A DNA stretch of 42,798 nucleotides from an uncultured bacterium (lineage in GTDB: Bacteria > Verrucomicrobiota > Lentisphaeria > Victivallales > UBA1829), in the NCBI GenBank assembly GCA_902762495.1, contig CACWOL010000014.1, positions 4,208 to 47,005 on the forward strand, given 5' to 3'. The notes under the pieces are model-generated. The model worked only from the letters and a program-made list of their open reading frames with translations, made no database searches and was not told the DNA's origin. Shown one piece after another: positions 33,061 through 40,412 of the stretch; the first letter of the stretch is position 1, and every line of letters starts with the position of its first letter. Both the position numbers and the translations under genes were made by a program.

Positions 33061-33088
33061 TGTTCCGGTGAAAAACTCTACCGGAACA
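33061..33088. repeat. Perfect 9-bp inverted repeat next to the Lrp promoter
   Basis: TGTTCCGGT (33061-33069) and ACCGGAACA (33080-33088) flank a 10-nt centre. It lies 36 bp after the gmhB stop and 2 bp from the -35 box. It may end gmhB transcription, although no T-run follows, or it may bind a regulator. Confidence 0.6.
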
Positions 33089-33124
33089 CTGCTGAAAGGG
33101 AATTCTGAAAAGTGGCTGACCGGA

Positions 33125-33694
33125 TCAGTCGGCAGCCGGATAGCGCGCGAGGAGCTCTTTCGCGGCGGTCAGCACGTCCCCGACGTCGACCGCCTGCGGG
33201 ATCTTTTCGATGTTCTGATGCACGCCGTGGCCGGTGCGGACGAGCGCGACGCCCTTGCATCCGGCGTTGATCCCGGCCTCCAGGTCGGATTCCTTGTCGC
33301 CGATCATGAACGAGTTTGCGAGGTCGATGTCGAGGTCCTTCGCGGCGCGCAGGAACAGGCCCGGTTTTGGCTTGCGGCAATCGCAGTCGATCGCGTATTC
33401 CGGGATGACGCCTTTCTTGTGATGATAGCAGTAATAGGTCGCGTCGACGTGCGCGCCTTCCGCCGCGAGAAGCTCGTTCATGCGGGCGTCGACCGCCTTC
33501 AGGTCGGCCTCCGTGAAATAGCCGCGTGCGATGCCGGACTGGTTGGAGACGACGATCACGAGGCGCCCGGCGTCGTGCATGGCGCGGACGGCCTCCGCGG
33601 CAAACGGGCACAGGCGGACGAGCGCCGGATCGTGGATGTAGTCGGCCTCCTCGATGATGACGCCGTCGCGGTCGAAAAAACATGCCTGGCGCAT
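33125..33694 (-). CDS. gmhB: D-glycero-D-manno-heptose-1,7-bisphosphate 7-phosphatase GmhB
   Basis: A 189-residue HAD phosphatase. The catalytic loop is FFDRDGVII (D8 nucleophile, D10 acid/base); VVSNQSGIARGYF is motif II, CRKPKPG carries the motif III Lys, and MIGDKESDLEAG the metal-binding acids. The insertion YCYHHKKGVIPEYAIDCDCRKP is the zinc-binding Cys/His loop of the GmhB class, here with fewer Cys before the CDC than usual. GmhB makes heptose-1-phosphate for ADP-heptose, the donor for LPS core and for autotransporter heptosyltransferases such as the one at 38432-39871. The gene lies 15 bp after the RND pump gene and may be read from the same transcript. Confidence 0.9.
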   Translation of the reverse strand: MRQACFFDRDGVIIEEADYIHDPALVRLCPFAAEAVRAMHDAGRLVIVVSNQSGIARGYFTEADLKAVDARMNELLAAEGAHVDATYYCYHHKKGVIPEYAIDCDCRKPKPGLFLRAAKDLDIDLANSFMIGDKESDLEAGINAGCKGVALVRTGHGVHQNIEKIPQAVDVGDVLTAAKELLARYPAAD

Positions 33695-33709
33695 GAACGG
33701 AAACTCCTG

Positions 33710-36700
33710 TTATGCGGGCTGCGCGCCGCTCGGCGCGTCGCCAGCCGCTTCGGCCTTCTTCTGCTTCTTCAGCGCCTTCTTCTCACGGGCACGCTCGCGC
33801 CAGCCTTCCCATCCGGCGTAGAACGCGGGGATGAAGAAGAGGGTGATGAGCGTGGAGCTGGTGAGGCCGCCGATCACGGCGCGTGCGAGGGGCGCCTGGG
33901 ATTCGCCGCCTTCGCCGAGGCCGAGCGCGAGCGGGATCAGGCCGAGCACGGTGGTGAGGGTGGTCATCAGGATCGGGCGCAGACGGCGGCGTCCGGTTTC
34001 GCGGACTGCGATTATCAGCGGGAGCTTGTCGCGGCGGCGCAGGAGGTTTGCAGTGTCGACGAGCAGGATGGCGTTGTTCACCACGATGCCGGCGAGCATG
34101 ACGCAGCCGATGAAGGACTGGATGTTGAAGGTGGTGTAGGTGAGGAAGAGCATCAGGATGACGCCGATCGCCGCGAGAGGCACGGAGAACATGACGATGA
34201 GCGGGTCGATCAGGGACTCGAACTGGCAAGCCATGACCATGTAGACCAGGACGAGGGCGAGCGCGAACGCCATGCCGAGCTCGTGGAAGGTCTCCTGCTG
34301 GTCCTCGTAGTCGCCGGAGAACGAGATGGTGAAGTCGGCGGGCAGCGGATAGAGAGACTTGATCTTTTCCTGCATTTCCTCGACGGCGGAACCGAGGTCG
34401 CGGTCATAGAGGTTGGCGGAGACGGTCAGGTTGCGCTGCTGGTTCTTGCGTTCGATGGTGACCGGGCCGAGGACCTTTTCGGTGGTGAGGAAGTTGCGGA
34501 GCGCGACGTTCTCGCCGTCGCCGTTGCGGACGGTGAGGTCGAGCAGGGAATCGGTGGTCATGTACTTGGCGTCTTTGACCTTCACGAGGATCTTGTATTC
34601 GTAGCCGTTTTCGCGGAAATAGTTGGCCTGTGTGCCGGCGAGGCCGAGGCGGAGGCAGTTCGCGATGGTGTTCACGTCGACCTTCATCTTGCCGGCCTTT
34701 TCGCGGTCGATGATGACGCGGTTTTCCGGCATGCCGATGTCGCGGGAGAGCTTGGCGTCTGTCACGCCCTCGACCGAGAGACAGAGCGCCTGCACGCGGC
34801 GGGCGAGGTCCTCGGCGGTCTCGAAGTCGTATCCGCGGATGTCGATCTGGATGGCGTCGCCGCCCGCGCCGCGTCCGCCCATGAAGGACTGCGCGGAACG
34901 CACGCGGAAGATCGTGCCGGGGAGCTTGTTGAGCTTCTTGCCGAGGCGTGCCGCGATGTCTTCGATTCCCTCGCTGCGCTCTGTCCTCGGGACGAGCTTC
35001 AGGTTGTAGTTTGCCTTGTGTCCGCCGGAGGAGTTCCAGGTGGACGCGCCAGCGGAGGAGGTCCAGTGTTTGAGGCCGGGGACTTCCGAGCGGATGATCT
35101 GCTCGGTGGCGATGACGGTCTCGTTGACGAACTCGGGGCCGGTGCCGACGGCGTCTTCCATGTTGATGCGGAGCTGGCCTTCGTCGGTCTTCGGCATGAG
35201 CTCAGTACCGATAAGCGGCGCGATCACGAAGCAGAAGGACAGGAGGCCGATGCTGATGATGATGGTGATGAGCTTATGGCGCAGGACGGAGTCGAGGGCG
35301 TCGGCGTAGTAGTCGGCGAGCGCGTCGAAGCCTTTCTTCGAGATACGGGCGAACCACGCGATGAAGCCGGTTTTCTGCGATTCGCTTTCCGTGAGCATCT
35401 GGCCGCAGAGCATGGGTACGATGGTGAGCGCGGAGATGAGCGAGCAGAGCAGGGCGAACGCGATGACGTACGCGAGCTGCTTGAACATGACGCCCGCCAT
35501 GCCCTTCATGAAGACCATGGGCAGGAAGACGGCGACGGTGGTGAGCGTACTGGAGATGAGGGCGCTGGTAACTTCGCTGGCGCCCTGCCTGGCGGCTTCG
35601 TCGCGCGGCATGCCGCCGTCGTGCAGTCGCACGGTATTTTCCAGCACCACGATGGAGTTGTCCACGAGCATGCCGACGCCGAGCGCGAGACCGCCGAGCG
35701 TCATGATGTTCAGCGTGAATCCGCAGAAGTAGATGAGCGCGAAAGTGGCGACGATGGAGAGCGGGATGCTGATGGCGATGATGAGCGTACTGCGGATGTT
35801 GCAGAGGAAGACGAAGAGGATCAGGATGGCGAGGAGTCCGCCGGAGACGGCGGTGTTCGACACGTTGTTGATTGAGCGCTGGATGTATTCGGATTCGTCG
35901 GTGACGGGGACGATGTTGAAGCTGCCGGCGAGCTCGTTGTTGATCTTTTCGAGTTCCGCGCGGACTTCCTTCGCCACGCCGACCGTATTGGAGCCGGACT
36001 GCTTGTAGATTTCGATGTAGATGCCGGGTTTGCCGTTGATGCGGACGAAGCGCGTGGCTTCCTCGTGGGTGTCGACCACTTCGGCGACGTCGCGGATACA
36101 GATCGCGGAGCCGTCGGGACCGACCGTGAGGAAGAGGTTGCGGATTTCGTCGAGGTTGCTGAACGTGCCGATGGTGCGGAGGCGGACGTCGAGCGTGCCG
36201 GACTTCTGGTTGCCGGCGGGCGTTGTGACGTTCGCGCTGCGGAGCTTGTTGAGGATGTCGGTGAGCGGGATCCGGAGGAGCTTCGCCTTGTCGACGTCGA
36301 GGAGGACGTGGATTTCGCGGTCGTAGCCGCCGCTGACGTTGGCGCTGGCGACGCCCTCGACGCGCTCGAAACGGTAGACGACGCTGTCTTCGAGGTATTT
36401 CTTGGCCTTCGTCAGGTCCATGTCCGTGCTCACGCCCAGTCGCATGATCGGCATGGAGGCGGAGTTGAAGCGGATGAGCATCGGGCGGTCGACGTCGTCC
36501 GGGAGCATTTTCAGCGCGCGGTCGATGCGGTCGCGGATGTCGGAGATGGCGTTGTCGAGGTTGGTGCCCCAGGTGAAACGCACGATGACGGAGCTGGTCT
36601 CCTCGGAGCTGATGGAGGTGATCTCCTCGATGCCGGTGACGGCGCTGATCTGGCGTTCGATCGGGCGCGTGATGAGCTCCTCGACTTCCTGCGGGGAGGC

Positions 36701-36859
36701 GTCGTCGTAGAACGTGGTGATGGAGCAAGCCGGGAAGTCGATCTCCGGGAACAGGTCCACGGGGAGATATTTCAGGGAGATGCCACCCAGCACCAGGGTG
36801 ATGCAGGCGAACATCGAGATAAAAATCGGCCGTCCGACCGAGAAATCGGCTAATTTCAT
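33710..36859 (-). CDS. RND efflux transporter, HAE1/AcrB-MdtB family
   Basis: A 1049-residue inner-membrane pump. It starts MKLADFSVGRPIFISMF and carries the usual twelve membrane segments in two repeats, each with a large periplasmic pore and docking domain. The proton-relay region of segment 4 reads LALGVGMLVDNSIVVLENT, with one of the two AcrB aspartates replaced by Asn, as is common in this branch. LRPILMTTLTTVLGLIPLAL lies near the C-terminus. It exports drugs, dyes or metabolites through a tripartite channel with the adaptor encoded just upstream (4-nt ATGA overlap). No TolC-type outer-membrane gene is adjacent. The C-terminal 30 residues are Lys/Ala-rich. Confidence 0.95.
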   Translation of the reverse strand: MKLADFSVGRPIFISMFACITLVLGGISLKYLPVDLFPEIDFPACSITTFYDDASPQEVEELITRPIERQISAVTGIEEITSISSEETSSVIVRFTWGTNLDNAISDIRDRIDRALKMLPDDVDRPMLIRFNSASMPIMRLGVSTDMDLTKAKKYLEDSVVYRFERVEGVASANVSGGYDREIHVLLDVDKAKLLRIPLTDILNKLRSANVTTPAGNQKSGTLDVRLRTIGTFSNLDEIRNLFLTVGPDGSAICIRDVAEVVDTHEEATRFVRINGKPGIYIEIYKQSGSNTVGVAKEVRAELEKINNELAGSFNIVPVTDESEYIQRSINNVSNTAVSGGLLAILILFVFLCNIRSTLIIAISIPLSIVATFALIYFCGFTLNIMTLGGLALGVGMLVDNSIVVLENTVRLHDGGMPRDEAARQGASEVTSALISSTLTTVAVFLPMVFMKGMAGVMFKQLAYVIAFALLCSLISALTIVPMLCGQMLTESESQKTGFIAWFARISKKGFDALADYYADALDSVLRHKLITIIISIGLLSFCFVIAPLIGTELMPKTDEGQLRINMEDAVGTGPEFVNETVIATEQIIRSEVPGLKHWTSSAGASTWNSSGGHKANYNLKLVPRTERSEGIEDIAARLGKKLNKLPGTIFRVRSAQSFMGGRGAGGDAIQIDIRGYDFETAEDLARRVQALCLSVEGVTDAKLSRDIGMPENRVIIDREKAGKMKVDVNTIANCLRLGLAGTQANYFRENGYEYKILVKVKDAKYMTTDSLLDLTVRNGDGENVALRNFLTTEKVLGPVTIERKNQQRNLTVSANLYDRDLGSAVEEMQEKIKSLYPLPADFTISFSGDYEDQQETFHELGMAFALALVLVYMVMACQFESLIDPLIVMFSVPLAAIGVILMLFLTYTTFNIQSFIGCVMLAGIVVNNAILLVDTANLLRRRDKLPLIIAVRETGRRRLRPILMTTLTTVLGLIPLALGLGEGGESQAPLARAVIGGLTSSTLITLFFIPAFYAGWEGWRERAREKKALKKQKKAEAAGDAPSGAQPA

Positions 36860-38211
36860 TGTGCTTTTTCTCCGGATGCGGCGGGAACCGCCTGCGGTTT
36901 CTGTTCAGGCTGCTTGTCCTCCTGCGCGGCGGGCTGCTGTTCAGGCTGCTTGTCCTCCTGCGCGGCGGCTTCCGCGGCGGATTGCTGCGCGGACTTTTTC
37001 GCGGCCTCGGCGGCCAGGTTTTCGGCCATATGCAGACGACTGAGCTGGGAGACTTCGACGCTCTTGCCCGTTTCGAGCATGTGGTTGCCGACGGTCACGA
37101 TCATGTCGTTGTCCTTGAAGATGGGCGAAAGGATTTCCACGCGGTTGCGGGTCTCAAGTCCGGTCTTGACCGGGACGAACATCGCGGTCTGGTCGGAAGG
37201 ATCGATCTTGAAGACGCCGCGCTGGTCGTTACGCGTGAGGATGGCGTTCGGCGGGAGGGCCTGCGTGTTCCTGTGCTCGGAAAGGACGATACGGACGCGC
37301 ACGAACATGCCGGGGCGGAGGCGGAAATCGAGGTTCGGGATGGAGAGGATGGCGACCACGGTGCGTGTGCTTTCGGCGAGCTCGTTGGAAATCATTTCCA
37401 CGGTGCCCTCGAAGACGGTTCCGGGGTAGGCGTCGGTGGTGACTTCGGCCCGCTGCCCGACCTGGAGGAACCGGAAGTCGCGTTCGATAATCGGGATCCT
37501 CGCCTTGATGCGGTCGATTTCGATGATTTTCAGGATGGGCTTGCCGGGGGAGACAAGCGTCCCTTCGTCGACGTAACGGTCACCGACGTGGCGGACATCG
37601 GAACCGGAGTTCCAGTCGGCGAAGATGCGGGTGTCGTCGAGCTTGACTTTCGCGGCTGCGAGGCGAGCTTCGCAGTTCTGAATATTCGCTTCGCTCTGGA
37701 CAAGCGCGGCTTCCTGCACCTTCATGGCGCTTTCGGCGTTTTCGAACTCGGAATCACTGGTGGCGTTGCGGTCGTGGAGAAGCTGCAGACGTTCATACTG
37801 GGATTTGCGGAGCTTGAGCAGAGCCTTCACTTCGACGTCTTTCGCCTTCGCGACTTCGAGTTCGGCTTCCGCCTGACGGACCGCCTGGTCGTAGTTGGAG
37901 TCGTCGAGCTGGGCGATAAGGTCGCCCTTCTTGATCTGGTCGCCGATATCGAACTTCAGGGAAACGAGCTTGGCGGAGACTTCCGGGTCGATATCGAAGG
38001 CGCTCCACGCCTGCGTGGTGCCGGAGTAGACGCGTTCGTCAAGCATGGTGATATGTTCTGTCTTGACCACATTCACGACGACGGCGTCCTCGGGGCGTTT
38101 CTGCGCCTTCCTTTCCTCATCTTTTACAGACTCCTGGTAGCGCTGCCAGGCGAAAACGGCGATGGCCGCGAAACCGGCGATGAGTGCCAGCAGAACGATT
38201 TTCTTGCCCAT
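36856..38211 (-). CDS. RND pump periplasmic adaptor (membrane fusion protein)
   Basis: A 451-residue MFP. Residues 1-22 are an uncleaved or cleaved membrane anchor (IVLLALIAGFAAIAVFAW). The barrel-sandwich half VSAKLVSLKFDIGDQIKKGD (85-105) is followed by an alpha-helical hairpin (about 115-200, AEAELEVAKAKDVEVKALLK) and the second lipoyl half. Beta-barrel and membrane-proximal domains reach about residue 390. The tail is Ala/Gln/Glu/Pro-rich with two copies of AAQEDKQPEQ, matching a 32-bp direct repeat. It links the RND pump to an outer-membrane channel. GGAG lies about 12 nt before the start. Confidence 0.93.
   Translation of the reverse strand: MGKKIVLLALIAGFAAIAVFAWQRYQESVKDEERKAQKRPEDAVVVNVVKTEHITMLDERVYSGTTQAWSAFDIDPEVSAKLVSLKFDIGDQIKKGDLIAQLDDSNYDQAVRQAEAELEVAKAKDVEVKALLKLRKSQYERLQLLHDRNATSDSEFENAESAMKVQEAALVQSEANIQNCEARLAAAKVKLDDTRIFADWNSGSDVRHVGDRYVDEGTLVSPGKPILKIIEIDRIKARIPIIERDFRFLQVGQRAEVTTDAYPGTVFEGTVEMISNELAESTRTVVAILSIPNLDFRLRPGMFVRVRIVLSEHRNTQALPPNAILTRNDQRGVFKIDPSDQTAMFVPVKTGLETRNRVEILSPIFKDNDMIVTVGNHMLETGKSVEVSQLSRLHMAENLAAEAAKKSAQQSAAEAAAQEDKQPEQQPAAQEDKQPEQKPQAVPAASGEKAQ
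36901..36968 (-). repeat. Direct repeat in the adaptor gene
   Basis: A 32-bp sequence at 36901-36932 recurs unchanged at 36937-36968. It encodes the doubled Ala/Gln/Glu/Pro-rich motif in the adaptor tail and keeps the frame (36-bp period). Confidence 0.9.
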
Positions 38212-38431
38212 TTATAACTTCTCCAAAAGGTTTGGTTTTGTTTTTAATTCGACTTGCGAATTATAAATTAGCACAACTTTTGAAAAAATCAAGCCTTTAG
38301 GAAAACAATGTTGAAGAATTAAATGAGGAAATAAAAACAAAAAAGTTAAACATAGCCTTGACATTTTTCCGTCATGGTGCTATTTTTTTACGATTTATTC
38401 AACCCGTTTTGACTGATAAAGGAGAAAAACC
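38212..38431. other. AT-rich divergent intergenic region, 220 bp
   Basis: This region separates the efflux operon from the heptosyltransferase gene and is far richer in A and T than the flanking genes. On the minus strand TATAAT (38265-38260) is a likely -10 box for the pump operon, without a clear -35 box. On the plus strand the heptosyltransferase promoter is clear. Confidence 0.6.
38358..38386 (+). promoter_or_regulatory. Promoter of the heptosyltransferase gene
   Basis: TTGACA (38358-38363) and TATTTT (38381-38386) are 17 bp apart, about 45 bp before the GTG start. Confidence 0.7.
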
Positions 38432-39871
38432 GTGGATTCCAATTCCATTATTGTTACGCCGCAAGCCCAGGATTTCGCCAAGGATATTTCGGTCTCGCCC
38501 GCCGCGGAGCCCCAGAACGCCCCGAACATCACGCAGAAGGGGCCGGATCCGCAGCCGATTTCGCAGGCGACTGGAGCACCCGACCTGGCGCCCGGCCAGA
38601 AGCCCGATCCGAAGAAACAGCCGTCGATCTACGGCGAGATCCCGCAGATCCCGGTGCTCGACGCGGTCGAAGGCATCAAATTCGACTTCAACCACGGCAT
38701 CCGCATCCTCTTCCCGCAGAACGGCAAGAACTATCATGTGACGTTCACGGACATCGACACCGGCATCATCCTGTACAGCGCGGATACCGTGCCGGGCGCG
38801 TTCATCACCAGCGTGAAGAAGTTCTTCATCCGGTTCCGCCTGATTATTCACGACAAGGGCAACGACACGCCGATCTTCACGCACGACTACGACGCCACGG
38901 ACAAGGAAGTCATGATCCAGCTCCCGGTCGGCACCATCGGCGACAGCATCGGCTGGTTCAGCTACGTGGAGCGTTTCCAGCTGAAACATAAATGCAAGCT
39001 CGTCTGCGTGATGACTCCGTGGATCGCGGACATCTTCAAGAAGCAGTACCCGAACATCACGTTCATCACCACCGAAGAGACCAAGACGCACCGTCCGTAC
39101 GCCTCCTACTACATGGGACTTTTCTTCCGCGGCGACGTGGACAACCAGCCGATCGACTTCCGTTACATCGGCCTGCACCGTACCGCGGGCTATATCCTCG
39201 GACTCGAGGATACGTCCGATATCCCGCCGCGTGTGGACCTCTCCGCTCCGCGCAGGATCAAGGAAAAATACGTCTGCATCGCGGCGCAGTCCAGCTCCCA
39301 GGCCAAATACTGGAACAACCCGTTCGGCTGGATCACGCTCGTGCAGTTCCTGAAGGACAACGGCTACCGCGTGCTCTGCATCGACAAGGAAAAAGTACAC
39401 GGCATCGGCCTGAACTGGAACTACATCCCCTACGGGACCGAGGATTTCACGGGCGACATCCCGCTGCAGGAACGCATCAACCTCATCAAGGACGCGGATT
39501 TCTTCGTCGGACTCTCCAGCGGCCTCTCCTGGCTCGCCTGGACCTGCAAGGTGCCGGTCGTGATGATCTCCGGCTTCACGCATCCGACCAACGAGTTCGC
39601 GACGCCGTACCGCATCATCAACTACCACACCTGCCATTCCTGCTGGAACGACATGCGCGAGAATTTCGACCACTACGATTTCCTCTGGTGTCCGCGCCAC
39701 AAGGGAACCGACCGCCATTTCGAGTGCACGCGCCTCATTTCCGCGGAACAGGTCATCAACACGATCAAGAAGATCCCGACGTTCCGCCCCGGCGAAAAGA
39801 AAAAAGACGAGAAGGCCGCCGGCGATAATGCCACGGCCCGCGATCCGAAGGAAGGCAAGCACAAGAAATAA
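38432..39871 (+). CDS. Autotransporter strand-loop-strand O-heptosyltransferase (TibC/Aah family)
   Basis: A 479-residue GT starting at GTG 38432, with AAGGAG 7 nt upstream. It resembles the bacterial autotransporter heptosyltransferases TibC and Aah (TIGR04414 type), which transfer heptose from ADP-heptose to Ser of strand-loop-strand passengers in the cytoplasm. Family blocks are LHRTAGYILGLED (248-260), CIAAQSSSQAKYWNNPFGW (282-300), the GLSSGLSWLAWTCKVPVVMI region (360-379) and SGFTHPTNEF (380-389). C401-x2-C404-x15-C420-x11-C432 fits the iron-binding Cys finger described in TibC. The first 65 residues are a Pro/Gln-rich extension and the last 28 are Lys-rich. No signal peptide is present. 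The likely substrate protein begins at 940 (-), and gmhB is 5 kb away. Family assignment is strong, target is inferred. Confidence 0.9.
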   Translation: MDSNSIIVTPQAQDFAKDISVSPAAEPQNAPNITQKGPDPQPISQATGAPDLAPGQKPDPKKQPSIYGEIPQIPVLDAVEGIKFDFNHGIRILFPQNGKNYHVTFTDIDTGIILYSADTVPGAFITSVKKFFIRFRLIIHDKGNDTPIFTHDYDATDKEVMIQLPVGTIGDSIGWFSYVERFQLKHKCKLVCVMTPWIADIFKKQYPNITFITTEETKTHRPYASYYMGLFFRGDVDNQPIDFRYIGLHRTAGYILGLEDTSDIPPRVDLSAPRRIKEKYVCIAAQSSSQAKYWNNPFGWITLVQFLKDNGYRVLCIDKEKVHGIGLNWNYIPYGTEDFTGDIPLQERINLIKDADFFVGLSSGLSWLAWTCKVPVVMISGFTHPTNEFATPYRIINYHTCHSCWNDMRENFDHYDFLWCPRHKGTDRHFECTRLISAEQVINTIKKIPTFRPGEKKKDEKAAGDNATARDPKEGKHKK

Positions 39872-39897
39872 GCCATCCCGTTCGGAATTGATTTGTT

Positions 39898-39943
39898 ATC
39901 TCCGGCCAGTCCCAGCCCGGGATGAAGCCGGAGATTGTTTTTT
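39898..39943 (+). terminator. Terminator after the heptosyltransferase gene
   Basis: ATCTCCGG (39898-39905) pairs with CCGGAGAT (39928-39935), followed by TGTTTTTT. It lies only 32 bp before the next start codon, so it may be leaky and allow some read-through to the small membrane gene. Confidence 0.8.
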
Positions 39944-39974
39944 GCAGAAAACCAATAAAAAAGGATTCCATATT

Positions 39975-40253
39975 ATGCCTCATTTTTTCGAAGCCGCGAT
40001 GCTAATCTGCTTTGGCGCCAGCTGGCCGTTCGCCATCATCAAGACCGTCCGCGCGAAGAATCCCGCGGGCAAAAGTTATTTGTTCGCCGCGCTGGTCATC
40101 ATCGGGTACATCGCCGGATGCACAGCCCGATTCATGCGTGAAGGCGCGGACGGCGTTTTCTTCCTGTACATCTTCGATATGCTGATGGTCGCGACGGATA
40201 CGGCGCTGTGCCTGTATTACAAACGGCTCAACGAACGTGGCGCGGCGGCGTGA
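39975..40253 (+). CDS. Small PQ-loop/SemiSWEET-like membrane protein
   Basis: The ATG at 39975 follows AAGGA by 9 nt and gives 92 residues; an upstream extension of the frame runs through the terminator and was rejected. The protein has three membrane segments (about 5-20, 34-54 and 63-83). FGASWPFAIIKTVRAKNPAGKS resembles the PQ-loop motif region of SemiSWEET and related small transporters, which work as dimers. Substrate is unknown. No clear promoter was found between the terminator and the start. Confidence 0.7.
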   Translation: MPHFFEAAMLICFGASWPFAIIKTVRAKNPAGKSYLFAALVIIGYIAGCTARFMREGADGVFFLYIFDMLMVATDTALCLYYKRLNERGAAA

Positions 40254-40308
40254 CGGGCGTCTCTGAGTCTTTTTTGCATATTGTTTGAAGCCTTATTGTT
40301 GTTTCCGT

Positions 40309-40337
40309 TTGACAAAGGGGTGTTTTGGGTATATAAT
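40309..40337 (+). promoter_or_regulatory. Consensus sigma-70 promoter of the GH9 gene
   Basis: TTGACA (40309-40314) and TATAAT (40332-40337) are 17 bp apart, a full consensus match. The ATG at 40413 would be about 70 nt downstream of the start point. Confidence 0.9.
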
Positions 40338-40412
40338 ATTGGCAAATAACGTGTCCGTTGTTTTACGGACAGCAGAGGCATTAATTCCCCCATTTTCAGG
40401 AGTGTTTGTGCT

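Noticed and set aside
32462..35875. Plus-strand open frame of 1137 codons opposite the aminotransferase, Lrp, gmhB and RND genes
   Set aside because: Its Asp/Glu/Val/His-rich content is typical of the antisense of GC-rich coding sequence, and all four genes on the other strand are clear family members.
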